64,000 bases of DNA from an uncultured Prevotellaceae bacterium (GTDB taxonomy: Bacteria; Bacteroidota; Bacteroidia; Bacteroidales; Muribaculaceae), in NCBI GenBank assembly GCA_900318255.1, contig ONJX01000007.1:39185-103184 (forward strand), given 5' to 3'. Position 1 is the first letter of the stretch. Each line of letters begins with the position of its first letter. Below the pieces are notes generated by a model. It was not told where the DNA came from. It ran no database searches and was given only the letters and a program-made list of their open reading frames with translations. A program made the translations under genes and the position numbers. Of the stretch, positions 1 to 8,114 are shown one piece after another.

Positions 1-387
1 CCGCAGATGAAGAACGCCAACAAGCGCCTCACCGGCACGCGCTTCCTGAACAACTACCGCAAGATTCTAGTGCCCGACGGACTCATACATCTCAAGACCG
101 ACAGCCCCTTCCTCTACACCTACACTCACGAGCTCACACGCCTCAACAGCCTCATCACCGAGGTCGATACTCCCGACCTCTATGCCAGCGGTCTTGCCAA
201 CGACATCCTCGAGATCAAGACGCACTACGAGCTGCAATGGCTACAACGCGGGCTCACCATCAAGTACATCAGCTTCCACCTGCCACAAGAGGGACAGCTC
301 CAAGAGCCCGACATAGAAATCGAGCACGACACCTACCGCAGCTACGGCCGCGGCGAAATACAAATGCCACAAATCTTCGAAAAATAA
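1..387 (+). CDS. trmB: tRNA (guanine-N7-)-methyltransferase, C-terminal part (cut by window edge)
   Basis: This is the last 128 codons of a TrmB-type SAM-dependent methyltransferase, which makes m7G46 in the variable loop of tRNA. The family signature [13 protein letters not shown], around the TrmB substrate-binding Thr-Asp, lies near visible residue 32. The frame is open from base 1, so the N-terminal SAM-binding half lies outside the window; the first internal ATG at 7 is not a real start. The gene is followed after 26 nt by the Mrp ATPase gene on the same strand and is probably cotranscribed with it. Identity is good on the motif and length of the remaining part, but only the C-terminus can be judged. 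Confidence 0.85.
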   Translation, partial: PQMKNANKRLTGTRFLNNYRKILVPDGLIHLKTDSPFLYTYTHELTRLNSLITEVDTPDLYASGLANDILEIKTHYELQWLQRGLTIKYISFHLPQEGQLQEPDIEIEHDTYRSYGRGEIQMPQIFEK

Positions 388-413
388 ACAAGAATAATAC
401 AATCATCAAAGAA

Positions 414-1520
414 ATGACAGAACTTTATCCATCACTGATAATCGACGCACTGCGCACGGTGCGCTACCCAGGCACGGGAAAAGACATCGTCACCATGCAA
501 ATGGTGGAGGACGACATTCGCATCGACGGCAACCGCGTGACATTCTCACTCATCTTCCCTAAAAAAACCGACCCTTTCATCAAGTCGATAGTAAAGGCTT
601 GTGAAGCAGCCATCAACACCTACATCAGTCCCGAGGTGGAGATAAAGGGCAATATCACGGTCAAGACCCCTGACCCTGAGGCTAAGCCTAAGGACAACGA
701 ACCGCTACCAGGCGTGAAAAACATCATTGGCGTGTCGAGCGGCAAGGGTGGCGTGGGAAAATCTACTGTGGCATGCAACCTGGCCGTGGCACTAGCACAA
801 CAGGGCTACCGGGTGGGACTGCTCGACGCCGACATCTTCGGACCCTCAATACCCAAGATGCTGGGCATCGAGGACGAGCAGCTCTACATGGAAGAGGTGG
901 ATGGGAAAAAACTCATCGTGCCAGCACAGAAATTTGGCGTGAAGGTGCTTTCCATTGGCTTTGTGGTGAGCAAGGATCAGGCAGTGCTATGGCGAGGAGC
1001 TATGGCAAGCAACGCCCTCAAGCAACTCATCACCGAGGCTAACTGGGGCGAGCTCGACTACTTCATCATCGACATGCCACCAGGCACTAGCGACATTCAC
1101 CTGACGCTGGTGCAGACTCTCGCCATCACTGGCGCCATCGTTGTCACCACACCTCAAGAGGTGGCACTGGCCGACGCGCGCAAGGGAGTGTCGATGTTCA
1201 TGGGCGAGCATGTGAACGTGCCAGTGCTAGGCATCGTCGAGAACATGTCGTGGTTCACACCTGCCGCACACCCCGACGAGAAATACTACATCTTTGGACG
1301 CGACGGGGGCAAAAACCTGGCCCAAGCACTCAACGTCAAGCTGCTGGGGCAAATTCCGCTCGTGGCAACAATATGCAAGGGAGGCGACGACGGCGTGCCA
1401 GTCATCCTCGAGAACTCTGTCTCGGGAGTGGCTTTCATGAAGCTGGCAACAGCAGTGGGCGAAGCTATCGACGAGCGCAACGCCACTCTGCCACCCACCA
1501 AGAGGGTGATAACTCATTAA
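414..1520 (+). CDS. mrp: Mrp/ApbC/NBP35-family Fe-S carrier ATPase
   Basis: A cytoplasmic P-loop ATPase of 368 residues that in this family loads or carries Fe-S clusters. Residues ~1-90 form a MIP18/DUF59-type domain. The deviant Walker A motif GKGGVGKST is at residues 110-118, followed by DADIFGPS (switch I) and the DMPPGTSD motif. The frame is open further upstream, but the ATG at 414 gives the conserved N-terminus and clears the trmB stop. Oddity: the C-terminal CXXC that bridges the Fe-S cluster in classic Mrp/ApbC is absent. The corresponding stretch reads ENMSWFTPAAHPDEKYY, as I recall for other Bacteroidota members. Confidence 0.9.
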   Translation: MTELYPSLIIDALRTVRYPGTGKDIVTMQMVEDDIRIDGNRVTFSLIFPKKTDPFIKSIVKACEAAINTYISPEVEIKGNITVKTPDPEAKPKDNEPLPGVKNIIGVSSGKGGVGKSTVACNLAVALAQQGYRVGLLDADIFGPSIPKMLGIEDEQLYMEEVDGKKLIVPAQKFGVKVLSIGFVVSKDQAVLWRGAMASNALKQLITEANWGELDYFIIDMPPGTSDIHLTLVQTLAITGAIVVTTPQEVALADARKGVSMFMGEHVNVPVLGIVENMSWFTPAAHPDEKYYIFGRDGGKNLAQALNVKLLGQIPLVATICKGGDDGVPVILENSVSGVAFMKLATAVGEAIDERNATLPPTKRVITH

Positions 1521-1529
1521 CCCGCTGCG

Positions 1530-1590
1530 CTTGTTGAGCAGGTTGAGCCTGTTCTGCCTGTTCTGTATGTTCTGTATGTTGCGTTGTCAA
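1530..1590. repeat. 9-bp-period intergenic array (…CTGTATGTT…)
   Basis: About six imperfect units of 9 bp (agcctgttc, tgcctgttc, tgtatgttc, tgtatgttg) lie between mrp and the M48 gene. It is one of the 9-bp-period arrays scattered through this window. The frame stays open through it, but it lies upstream of the lipoprotein start and is unlikely to be translated. Confidence 0.7.
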
Positions 1591-1635
1591 CGCAACAAGA
1601 AACTAAAAGACTATAAAACTAAATACTTTAAAGCT

Positions 1636-2520
1636 ATGAAAAAGTTTTTTCTACTCTCAGCAATCGCCGCACTACTACTGAGCGGCTGTAACAAAGTGCC
1701 CATCTCTGGACGCAATCAGTTGAACCTCGTCTCCGACAGCGAGGTGCTCCAAGCTAGCCTCGCCTCTTACCGTGAGTACATCAGCAAAGCTCCTAAGTCA
1801 ACACAGACTGTAAAGAGCGAACAAGTCACACGCGTGGGACGCAAGATTGCCGCCGCCACCGAGGCCTACCTCAACTCGCACGGCATGAGCGACCAGGTGA
1901 AGAACTTCGCTTGGGAGTTTAACCTCGTCAAGGACAACCAGCTCAACGCCTTCTGCATGCCTGGCGGCAAAATCGTCGTTTATGAGGGCATCATGAACAT
2001 CATCTCCAGCGACGACGAGCTCGCCGTGGTGCTCGGCCATGAGGTGGCTCACGCTGTGGCCAAGCACAGCAATGAGCGTCTGAGCCAGCAAAAGGCCCTC
2101 GAGTATGGTGGCGCCATCCTCGGAGCCATCACTCAAAATGCCAGCCAGAACACCAGAGCTATCGCCAGCCAGGTGTTTGGACTCGGTGCCAACTATGGCG
2201 TGATGCTGCCATTCTCGCGCAAGCATGAGACCGAGGCCGACAACATAGGCCTGGTGCTCATGACCATGGCGGGCTACAACCCCGACTGCGCTCTCACCTT
2301 CTGGCAGAAGATGAGCGCCGGCAGCACCAACACCAAAGCCGAGTTCCTGAGCACACACCCCAGCGACGCTACACGCATCGCCAACATCCAGCAACAACTG
2401 CCCAAGGTGAAGCAAGAGTATGGCGCCTACATCAAAGCCTCAACTCCTGCCGCTTCAACCACTAAAACCAATAAGTCATCTAGCAAAAAATCTAGCAAAA
2501 AATCTAGTAAGAAGAAATAA
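1636..2520 (+). CDS. M48-family metalloprotease lipoprotein
   Basis: A 294-residue zinc peptidase of the M48 family, predicted to be periplasm-facing. The start at 1636 gives a proper lipoprotein signal (MKKFFLLS…) with lipobox LLSGC and the lipidated Cys at residue 18; earlier in-frame starts would bury it behind an unrelated stretch read from the 9-bp array. The zinc motif HEVAH is at residues 135-139, and the third ligand lies in the ETEAD segment about 60 residues later. The C-terminus is a short Ser/Lys-rich tail (SSKKSSKKSSKKK). By family resemblance (BepA/YcaL/LoiP type) it probably does quality control of envelope proteins. A strong terminator follows. Confidence 0.9.
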   Translation: MKKFFLLSAIAALLLSGCNKVPISGRNQLNLVSDSEVLQASLASYREYISKAPKSTQTVKSEQVTRVGRKIAAATEAYLNSHGMSDQVKNFAWEFNLVKDNQLNAFCMPGGKIVVYEGIMNIISSDDELAVVLGHEVAHAVAKHSNERLSQQKALEYGGAILGAITQNASQNTRAIASQVFGLGANYGVMLPFSRKHETEADNIGLVLMTMAGYNPDCALTFWQKMSAGSTNTKAEFLSTHPSDATRIANIQQQLPKVKQEYGAYIKASTPAASTTKTNKSSSKKSSKKSSKKK

Positions 2521-2551
2521 TTTTTTAGTAGATACCTAGTGCTCTAAGCAC

Positions 2552-2593
2552 AAAAAATAGTGCAAGTCATTTCAGGGACTTGCACTATTTTTT
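2552..2593. terminator. bidirectional intrinsic terminator
   Basis: A 17-bp perfect inverted repeat (arms 2552-2568 and 2577-2593, loop 8 nt) carries A-runs on the left and T-runs on the right. It lies between the converging M48 and amidase genes and can end transcription from both sides. Confidence 0.9.
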
Positions 2594-2677
2594 TTGAATC
2601 TTTTGAGAATGGTTTTCCCAGGTGTTGACACCTGCCAATCGGTCAAGAGATTTGTGATAAAGCAACGCTAATTTGCG

Positions 2678-3829
2678 TTATCTCACATCATGCTTTGCGC
2701 GGTGCAGGCGAGGCTGGCAGTAGGTGGTTTGGTCTTTCTTGACTACCACCTGCTCGCTAATGCTCTCGTAGCCTGGCACTTGGTAGATGAGAGTATATTT
2801 TCCTGGCTTGAGATAGAAGAAGCCAAAAAATCCATTCCATTCATTATCAATCTTGTAGTGGCGCACTCTCACGTTGTGGCTGTCGAGCAGATACACTATG
2901 CCGCCATTGAGCGGCAGCCACTGGTCGGAGGTGCCTTCTTTGTAAGTGTATAACGGGTGACTGACCACCTCGTCGGCGCTCTTGATGGTACCGGCAATGT
3001 AGCCGTGCTTCTCGGGCTTGCCACCAAACCACGCATTGATGCCACGAAAGTGGCGGATGCCCTCCATGCGGCAGTAGTCGCGATTCATCAGGCGCTGACG
3101 CTCGGGCTGGTAGCTGTGAAACGACCCTTCCACAAGAAAACTTGGCACCCTGTGCTTGAGCACCGCCAGCCACCCAGTGTAGCCTAGCACATTAGGTGTC
3201 CCCGGTGGAGTGCCTCCCATCCAGGAGAGGTCGCCGGCAATGTAGCGGTCGGTCTCTTTCACTGTCCACACCGTGAGGGGGTTGTCATAGACATAGGGGA
3301 ACGCCACCCTGGCGCGCTCGATGCTCCCCTTGGCATAATCGTTGCCCGTCTCGCCGCGATACATGTAGAGCAGGTAGTTCACCGGCTTGCCGTCGCCACC
3401 GCCAGTGGCATTACTGTGCAGGGCAATGAAATAGTCGGGGTTGATAGAATCTACCTGGCACGCAATCTTCTCGAGCGTGATGAGCTGCTGCTCGCCGTTC
3501 TCGTCGCTATAGGTTTCAAAGCGGTCGTTGGCTGTGGCGTTGTTGTCGCCCTCGGCAACCCAGCCGTTGCTCGTGCGCGACATTATCACCCGCGCTCCCG
3601 CAGCTTTAAGGCGGTCGCGCAACTCCAGTGCTTTCCACAGGCAAGTCTTGGACTCAAAGAAGCTCATCGTGTCCATCGACTCATAGTTCACTGTAGCGTG
3701 CGGACGGTCGTTGACGGTCCATCCCCCATGCCCGGGGTTCACATATATCACTTTGCCCTTAAGTCCCGTGGCAGCCGCAGGTGCCAGGGCAAGCAACATG
3801 GCGGCAACCAGTGTAATGATGTTTTTCAT
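2678..3829 (-). CDS. secreted N-acetylmuramoyl-L-alanine amidase (Amidase_3) with C-terminal add-on domain
   Basis: A 383-residue exported cell-wall amidase. The start at 3829 gives a clean signal peptide (MKNIITLVAAMLLALAPAAA). The Amidase_3 fold is indicated by VNPGHGGW (first zinc ligand) and IALHSNATGG (later His), with the usual spacing. After about residue 270 comes a ~100-residue region with a 'LKPGKYTLIYQVPGYES' stretch typical of carboxypeptidase-regulatory-like beta-sandwich domains. It would cleave the amide between MurNAc and the stem peptide. A TATTTTTG promoter element ends only 4 nt before the ATG, so its mRNA is probably leaderless. It is divergent from the hydrolase gene. Confidence 0.85.
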   Translation of the reverse strand: MKNIITLVAAMLLALAPAAATGLKGKVIYVNPGHGGWTVNDRPHATVNYESMDTMSFFESKTCLWKALELRDRLKAAGARVIMSRTSNGWVAEGDNNATANDRFETYSDENGEQQLITLEKIACQVDSINPDYFIALHSNATGGGDGKPVNYLLYMYRGETGNDYAKGSIERARVAFPYVYDNPLTVWTVKETDRYIAGDLSWMGGTPPGTPNVLGYTGWLAVLKHRVPSFLVEGSFHSYQPERQRLMNRDYCRMEGIRHFRGINAWFGGKPEKHGYIAGTIKSADEVVSHPLYTYKEGTSDQWLPLNGGIVYLLDSHNVRVRHYKIDNEWNGFFGFFYLKPGKYTLIYQVPGYESISEQVVVKKDQTTYCQPRLHRAKHDVR

Positions 3830-3833
3830 GGTG

Positions 3834-3903
3834 CAAAAATAGCGGTTTTTCTCTATAACACGAGGGCATTTCGGCGTTTTGTTCAAAAAATAATGTAACT
3901 TTG
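3834..3903. promoter_or_regulatory. divergent pair of Bacteroidota -7 promoter elements
   Basis: On the minus strand TATTTTTG (3841-3834) serves the amidase gene. On the plus strand TAACTTTG (3896-3903) serves the hydrolase gene. Both match TAnnTTTG and stand 4 and 6 nt from the respective ATG, predicting very short or absent 5' leaders. Confidence 0.75.
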
Positions 3904-3909
3904 CAACGC

Positions 3910-4881
3910 ATGAAACCTAAACGCATCAAGAAAATATTGACTTGGAGCCTAGTGGTCACGGCACTGCTGGCGGTAGGGGCTATTGTGGCTTCCAGTTTCT
4001 ATATGCTGCACTTTGCCCTTGAGCCGCTGCGGCGCAGCCACCACGAGGCGATGGAGCGCTTCTACAAGCGCGAGCCGGCGAGCCTCAAGGTGTGGGTCGA
4101 TTCGCTGGAGCATTGCCATGCGCTGCGCGACACTAGCATCGTCATCGATGGCCGAGGCAAGCTTAACGCGCTATACATCAGGAGCGATAGCTCCTGCAAC
4201 CGCGTGGCAGTGCTGCTGCACGGATATAACGACCGCGCCGAGTCGATGCTGCACATCGCCTATATCTACCATCACGAGATGGGCTACAACGTGATGCTAC
4301 CGCACTTCTACGGTCATGGCGAGAGCGACGGCGACCACATCGACATGGGCTGGAACGACCGTCTCGACATGCTGCAGTGGATGCAGGTGGCCAACGACAT
4401 GTTCCGGGGCGACTCGGCACAGTCGCAAATGGTGGTACACGGCATCTCTATGGGAGCCGCCACTGCCATGTGCATCAGTGGCGAGCAGTGCCCAGGCTAT
4501 GTGAAGTGCTTTGTCGAGGACTGCGGCTACACCAGCGTGTGGGACGAGTTCGGCAGCGAGCTGCGCAACCAGTTTGGGCTGCCACAGTTCCCGCTCATGC
4601 ACCTCACCAGCGCCTTGTGCAAGCTGCGCTACGGCTGGACCTTTGGGCAGGCATCACCGCTAGAACAGGTGAAGAAATCTACCCTGCCCATGCTCTTCAT
4701 CCACGGCGACCGCGACACCTTTGTCCCCTACCACATGCTCGATGAGCTCTACAACGCCAAGACCACTGGCTACAAAGAGAAGTACATAGCCCACGGCACC
4801 GAGCACGCCCGGGCCTATACCGACCAACCCGGAGAATACACCCAGCGAGTGAAAACCTTCGTCAACCGCTTCATCAAGTAA
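3910..4881 (+). CDS. membrane-anchored alpha/beta hydrolase
   Basis: A 323-residue serine hydrolase with one N-terminal membrane segment (residues ~8-32). The nucleophile elbow is GISMG; the acid is likely the Asp in HGDRDTFVP and the base the His in HGTEHARAY, giving a complete triad in the usual order. HGYNDRAESM forms the oxyanion-hole region. Closest in style to bacterial 'alpha/beta hydrolase, BAAT/FSH-like' envelope esterases; the substrate cannot be told from sequence. The ATG at 3910 is chosen because the TTG at 3901 is part of the promoter. A terminator follows at 4937. Confidence 0.8.
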   Translation: MKPKRIKKILTWSLVVTALLAVGAIVASSFYMLHFALEPLRRSHHEAMERFYKREPASLKVWVDSLEHCHALRDTSIVIDGRGKLNALYIRSDSSCNRVAVLLHGYNDRAESMLHIAYIYHHEMGYNVMLPHFYGHGESDGDHIDMGWNDRLDMLQWMQVANDMFRGDSAQSQMVVHGISMGAATAMCISGEQCPGYVKCFVEDCGYTSVWDEFGSELRNQFGLPQFPLMHLTSALCKLRYGWTFGQASPLEQVKKSTLPMLFIHGDRDTFVPYHMLDELYNAKTTGYKEKYIAHGTEHARAYTDQPGEYTQRVKTFVNRFIK

Positions 4882-4936
4882 ACCCTCAAGGCAGCCCCAG
4901 CGCAATAACCCACCACACCACATCCGAACCATATCA

Positions 4937-4978
4937 CAAAGAAGCGCAGCTAACAGCAAGCCGCGCTTCTTTGTTTTT
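4937..4978 (+). terminator. intrinsic terminator after the hydrolase gene
   Basis: An 11-bp inverted repeat, CAAAGAAGCGC / GCGCTTCTTTG (arms 4937-4947 and 4963-4973), is followed by a T-run. It also lies at the 3' end of the converging secreted-protein gene. Confidence 0.85.
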
Positions 4979-5008
4979 AGATAATTAAAAGGTATTCTCA
5001 ACTGTGTA

Positions 5009-6253
5009 TTACTTCACAATCACCTTTTTACCATTCTTGATGTAGATACCAGGAGTGGGATTAGTCACTGGCTGACCAAGCAGGTTGTAATAGGTGTTGT
5101 CGCCTGTCTCATCCATGTTGATTTCATTGAGGCCAGTTGTGATTGGGGCTTCGGGTAGTTCAAGGGTCATGAGAGTGTAGTTTTGGAATGCCAGATTATC
5201 ACTAGGTTTCATCTGCATTGATATACCCGATGGTGAATCATCTTCAGGTTCCCATGCTTCTTTCAAGTGGGCAACAACCAGGATGCGATATTTTGCTGCC
5301 TCTTGCAGCTGGGTATCGCCATCAATCCATGACATGTCAAGGTCACCGCTTTGTCCACGAGGTCCATTTGTGCCTCTATATCCACGCAACTTGGGTGAAC
5401 CCTCATCGGTGAAATAGTAGCCCTCAACATAGAGCACCTCGCTAGTGCGTGGAGCAAATCTAACTGACAGTGGGTAATTCTTGATTTCCACATCCATCTC
5501 ATCGCCTGCTTGTGGCATAACACTAATAGTAAGCGTGGGATTTGTGCCCACGTTGCTGAGAGTCCCCACAAGGGTTCCGCCCTTGATTGATGGCATTGCG
5601 CTCACAGTGCCAAACATTCCATTTCCAGCTTCCACCTCAAGCCAGTTGTCATTGCCGTCGGTGGTAAAAACGAGGTTTGGTTTACTTGCGCTTGCTACTA
5701 TTGCAAGGTCATCAAGAATGGCGTAAGTCTTTCCATCCTCACCTGTTTCAAGCACGTTGGCAAGTGTCATACCGCATGTAACGTTGCACACAGTGTCGTT
5801 TAAATGATGGCTCACGTTGTTCTCATCACCCACTCGAATGTTGGTCAATGCAATCTCATGATAGCCAACAAAGGTTTCGCTTGCTGTAACAGAGAATGTA
5901 ACTACTGGTCCACTGTTACCACTGATGGGACTCGACATCGTTATCATGCCCACACGGTAGTGATTCTCGGACGAGCCTGCGGGGTGAGAACCCTGTATGA
6001 TGTGAGTTGATGTTCTCTCGGTAGCGTTAAAGATGGGGCGACCATTGCTGTCGGTCGCAATCTGCAACCCCTCGGGCAGGTCAATATCGCATTGTAGCGA
6101 CTTATACACAATGCTGTTGTCGAGCAACAACCCCAGAGTCTTGGTCTCTCCGGGTTGGATTGTGAAATCCTCAATGCTAACAGCATCGGCAAGTGCCACA
6201 AGGCTCACAAATCCCATTGCCATTGTAAATAATATTTTTCTGATTGTGTTCAT
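5009..6253 (-). CDS. secreted cohesin-like protein with C-terminal sorting-like tail
   Basis: A 414-residue exported protein of unknown function. Signal peptide in residues 1-22. Residues ~25-160 resemble a cohesin-type beta-sandwich (TLGLLLDNS…LQCDIDLPEGLQI…ITMSS…VTFSVTAS). Residues ~165-370 form a module opening 'LANVLETGEDGKTYAILDDLAIV', which is also found in the two giant secreted proteins at 29660 and 35969. The last ~30 residues (YYNLLGQPVTNPTPGIYIKNG…) have the layout of type-IX-type sorting tails of Bacteroidota. It lies 24 bp downstream of the next gene and is probably cotranscribed with it. Confidence 0.7.
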   Translation of the reverse strand: MNTIRKILFTMAMGFVSLVALADAVSIEDFTIQPGETKTLGLLLDNSIVYKSLQCDIDLPEGLQIATDSNGRPIFNATERTSTHIIQGSHPAGSSENHYRVGMITMSSPISGNSGPVVTFSVTASETFVGYHEIALTNIRVGDENNVSHHLNDTVCNVTCGMTLANVLETGEDGKTYAILDDLAIVASASKPNLVFTTDGNDNWLEVEAGNGMFGTVSAMPSIKGGTLVGTLSNVGTNPTLTISVMPQAGDEMDVEIKNYPLSVRFAPRTSEVLYVEGYYFTDEGSPKLRGYRGTNGPRGQSGDLDMSWIDGDTQLQEAAKYRILVVAHLKEAWEPEDDSPSGISMQMKPSDNLAFQNYTLMTLELPEAPITTGLNEINMDETGDNTYYNLLGQPVTNPTPGIYIKNGKKVIVK

Positions 6254-6277
6254 TATTTTCTTCTTTTTGGCAAATTA

Positions 6278-7411
6278 TTAATTAGCGTTGAGCACATATT
6301 CCATCAAGTCTTGAGCATCAACGATGTCGACGTCGCCATCCTCGTTGTAGTCGCCTTTCTTATGGTTTGCGACAAACTGCAAGTCCTCGTTGTCGAGTGT
6401 GATGCTCGTGCCAGCCTTAGTTGTTATTTTCACGTTCTGAAAGGCCACATTGTAGTAATCACTCTTGGTGGTGCTGAGTTCAATAGACGCAATTTGTCCC
6501 TTACCTGATGCCAACTCGCCTGTAGCCACCACATGCACTGTCCCATCCTCAATGTCGGTTGTGGAAATATTTAATTCACTACCACGCCCTGCTGAGATAA
6601 AAGGATTTTCACCAACTAATGTAACATCGGCAGGCAACACTACGTCAAACTCTAACGATGCCACATCGTTCTTGTTATCAAGCATAATGGGCAAAGTAAA
6701 GTTGCTGTGAGTATTAACTATTGCACTCTTTTGGGAAAAGTTGAAGCTAGTAACAGATACCTGCATATCAGCCACATTTCCAAGTTCCTCTAAACCTATA
6801 ATTTGATCTACGTTGCCCCAACCATAAGTATATTTATATGTTCTTTCAGCACCTATTGGGACGTATACAACAAGTTCATTATCTCTGAATGGAAATAAAG
6901 GAACAGATCCATTATTGGTAAAAATTGTACATGGTAAAGGTATATCATCTTTGCAATATATTATCTTTATCCCTCTCCATGGAGATGTATCACTGCTCGA
7001 GCTAGCACCAGCTTGTCTTAACCTTACACCTTTACCAATTGTCAATTTATTAATAGTAAAGAATTGAACGGCATTCAGATTGCCTGCTTCTGCTGGTGAA
7101 ATCAAATTAACACTGTCTTCAATTTCAACTTCATCTATAGTAGTTGTACATCTGTCATCACCATTATAGTGATAAAACTTATAAGCTCTAATCCCATTCA
7201 CTTTATAAGTTTCACCATTGTATGTTATGCTTTTGGGGATTGTTGCTTTTGTCAATCCTGTAACAAAACAATTTAGAGTCGCTGTTTTTTGAGTAGTATT
7301 AAGAGCATATACCATACTATCAATTTTAATTTCAGTAAGCCAATCATCTGCTCTCACACTAGTTTGTTCAAAGACTATAAGCAGTACAAATAATAAAAAT
7401 ATCTTTTTCAT
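6278..7411 (-). CDS. secreted BspA-like/cohesin-like protein with a single dockerin repeat
   Basis: A 377-residue exported protein. Signal peptide MKKIFLLFVLLIVFEQTSVRA. The N-terminal part has features of BspA-type leucine-rich repeats (ATIPKSITYNGETYKVNGI, DEVEIEDSV, NKLTIGKGV). The middle (residues ~240-340) is another cohesin-like sandwich (TLPIMLDNKNDVASLEFDVVLP). The C-terminus is one dockerin-type calcium loop, GDYNEDGDVDIVDAQDLMEY. The dockerin here and cohesin-like domains in the same operon hint at a partner pair on the cell surface; that is an inference. The gene is AT-richer than its neighbours downstream. Confidence 0.65.
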   Translation of the reverse strand: MKKIFLLFVLLIVFEQTSVRADDWLTEIKIDSMVYALNTTQKTATLNCFVTGLTKATIPKSITYNGETYKVNGIRAYKFYHYNGDDRCTTTIDEVEIEDSVNLISPAEAGNLNAVQFFTINKLTIGKGVRLRQAGASSSSDTSPWRGIKIIYCKDDIPLPCTIFTNNGSVPLFPFRDNELVVYVPIGAERTYKYTYGWGNVDQIIGLEELGNVADMQVSVTSFNFSQKSAIVNTHSNFTLPIMLDNKNDVASLEFDVVLPADVTLVGENPFISAGRGSELNISTTDIEDGTVHVVATGELASGKGQIASIELSTTKSDYYNVAFQNVKITTKAGTSITLDNEDLQFVANHKKGDYNEDGDVDIVDAQDLMEYVLNAN

Positions 7412-7436
7412 AATTCATTGATTTTTAATTAAATAT

Positions 7437-7790
7437 TCAATTATTTATTTTTTCTTTTGCCAAAAAATTCGGAAGACTTATTCCTTTTTCCAAAAGTTTA
7501 GAATAAGTAATGTCTTTACAGCATTCTTTTGTTTCAGGATTCCAGTGAATACTTGAAACAAAACCATAAGCCATAGAACAATCAATAAATTTTTCAAAAT
7601 CAATAGCATCACTTTTGAATTCTTGAACAAGTGCGGCAAAATGATTTTGTACCGTTTCATCTAGAATAAGGTTAGATTTATTCTCAGACATTAGTGAAAA
7701 AAGTCCTTCAATAAATGCAATCAACCTTTTCTCATTTTTCTCATTAGTTAAATGGTCATCTATATCCATAATGCATTGTTTTTTTTTCAT
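7437..7790 (-). CDS. small hypothetical protein
   Basis: 117 residues, soluble, acidic, predicted mostly helical, with no signal peptide. It contains Cys residues at SIHWNPETKECCKD. I do not recognise a family. Two starts are possible: 7790 (MKKKQC) or 7769 (MDIDD); the second lacks the odd poly-Lys opening. It lies 25 bp upstream of the secreted-protein pair on the same strand and just downstream of the structured RNA, so the RNA could be its leader. Confidence 0.6.
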   Translation of the reverse strand: MKKKQCIMDIDDHLTNEKNEKRLIAFIEGLFSLMSENKSNLILDETVQNHFAALVQEFKSDAIDFEKFIDCSMAYGFVSSIHWNPETKECCKDITYSKLLEKGISLPNFLAKEKINN

Positions 7791-7814
7791 CCGCAGCCTT
7801 ATGATGATATTACA

Positions 7815-8052
7815 CTACACAAAGAAAGCGTAGACTGCTATGCCACGCTTTGCTAATTGATGGTCGTAGGAAAAACCGTGAACGCAAAAAGGTGATATAG
7901 GACAGTCCACGCCTATAGAGCGTGAAACCGTCGTGCCTTTTCTCTTGCGTTCTAAATGAAAATTTCCTACGTTCTCAATTAGCAAGAATCAGCATAACGC
8001 TTTCAAAAAATATTCAACCAAGAGCTGGTCTCTACCAGATTGCTTGAATCAA
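7815..8052 (-). ncRNA. long rod-shaped structured RNA, 6S-like candidate
   Basis: Six nested helices close one long rod. Paired arms (plus coordinates) are 7825-7831/7997-8003, 7850-7860/7975-7985 (11 bp perfect), 7865-7873/7963-7971 (9 bp), 7880-7887/7945-7952 (8 bp), 7887-7892/7936-7941, and an apical hairpin 7908-7912/7920-7924. The bulged rod with an internal loop resembles 6S RNA, or the Bacteroidales-1 motif as I recall it. On the minus strand a TAACTTTG promoter element (8064-8057) lies just upstream, so transcription towards 7815 is likely. No clear poly-T end is seen, and a gene starts 25 nt later, so a 5' leader is the alternative. Confidence 0.55.
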
Positions 8053-8114
8053 TGCGCAAAGTTACTAAAAAAAATTATTTAATGCGACATTGTCTCCTGA
8101 TTATTGTCTAATAA

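Noticed and set aside
1531..1635. N-terminal extension of the M48 protein through the 9-bp array.
   Set aside because: It would hide the lipoprotein signal; ATG at 1636 gives LLSGC at the proper distance.
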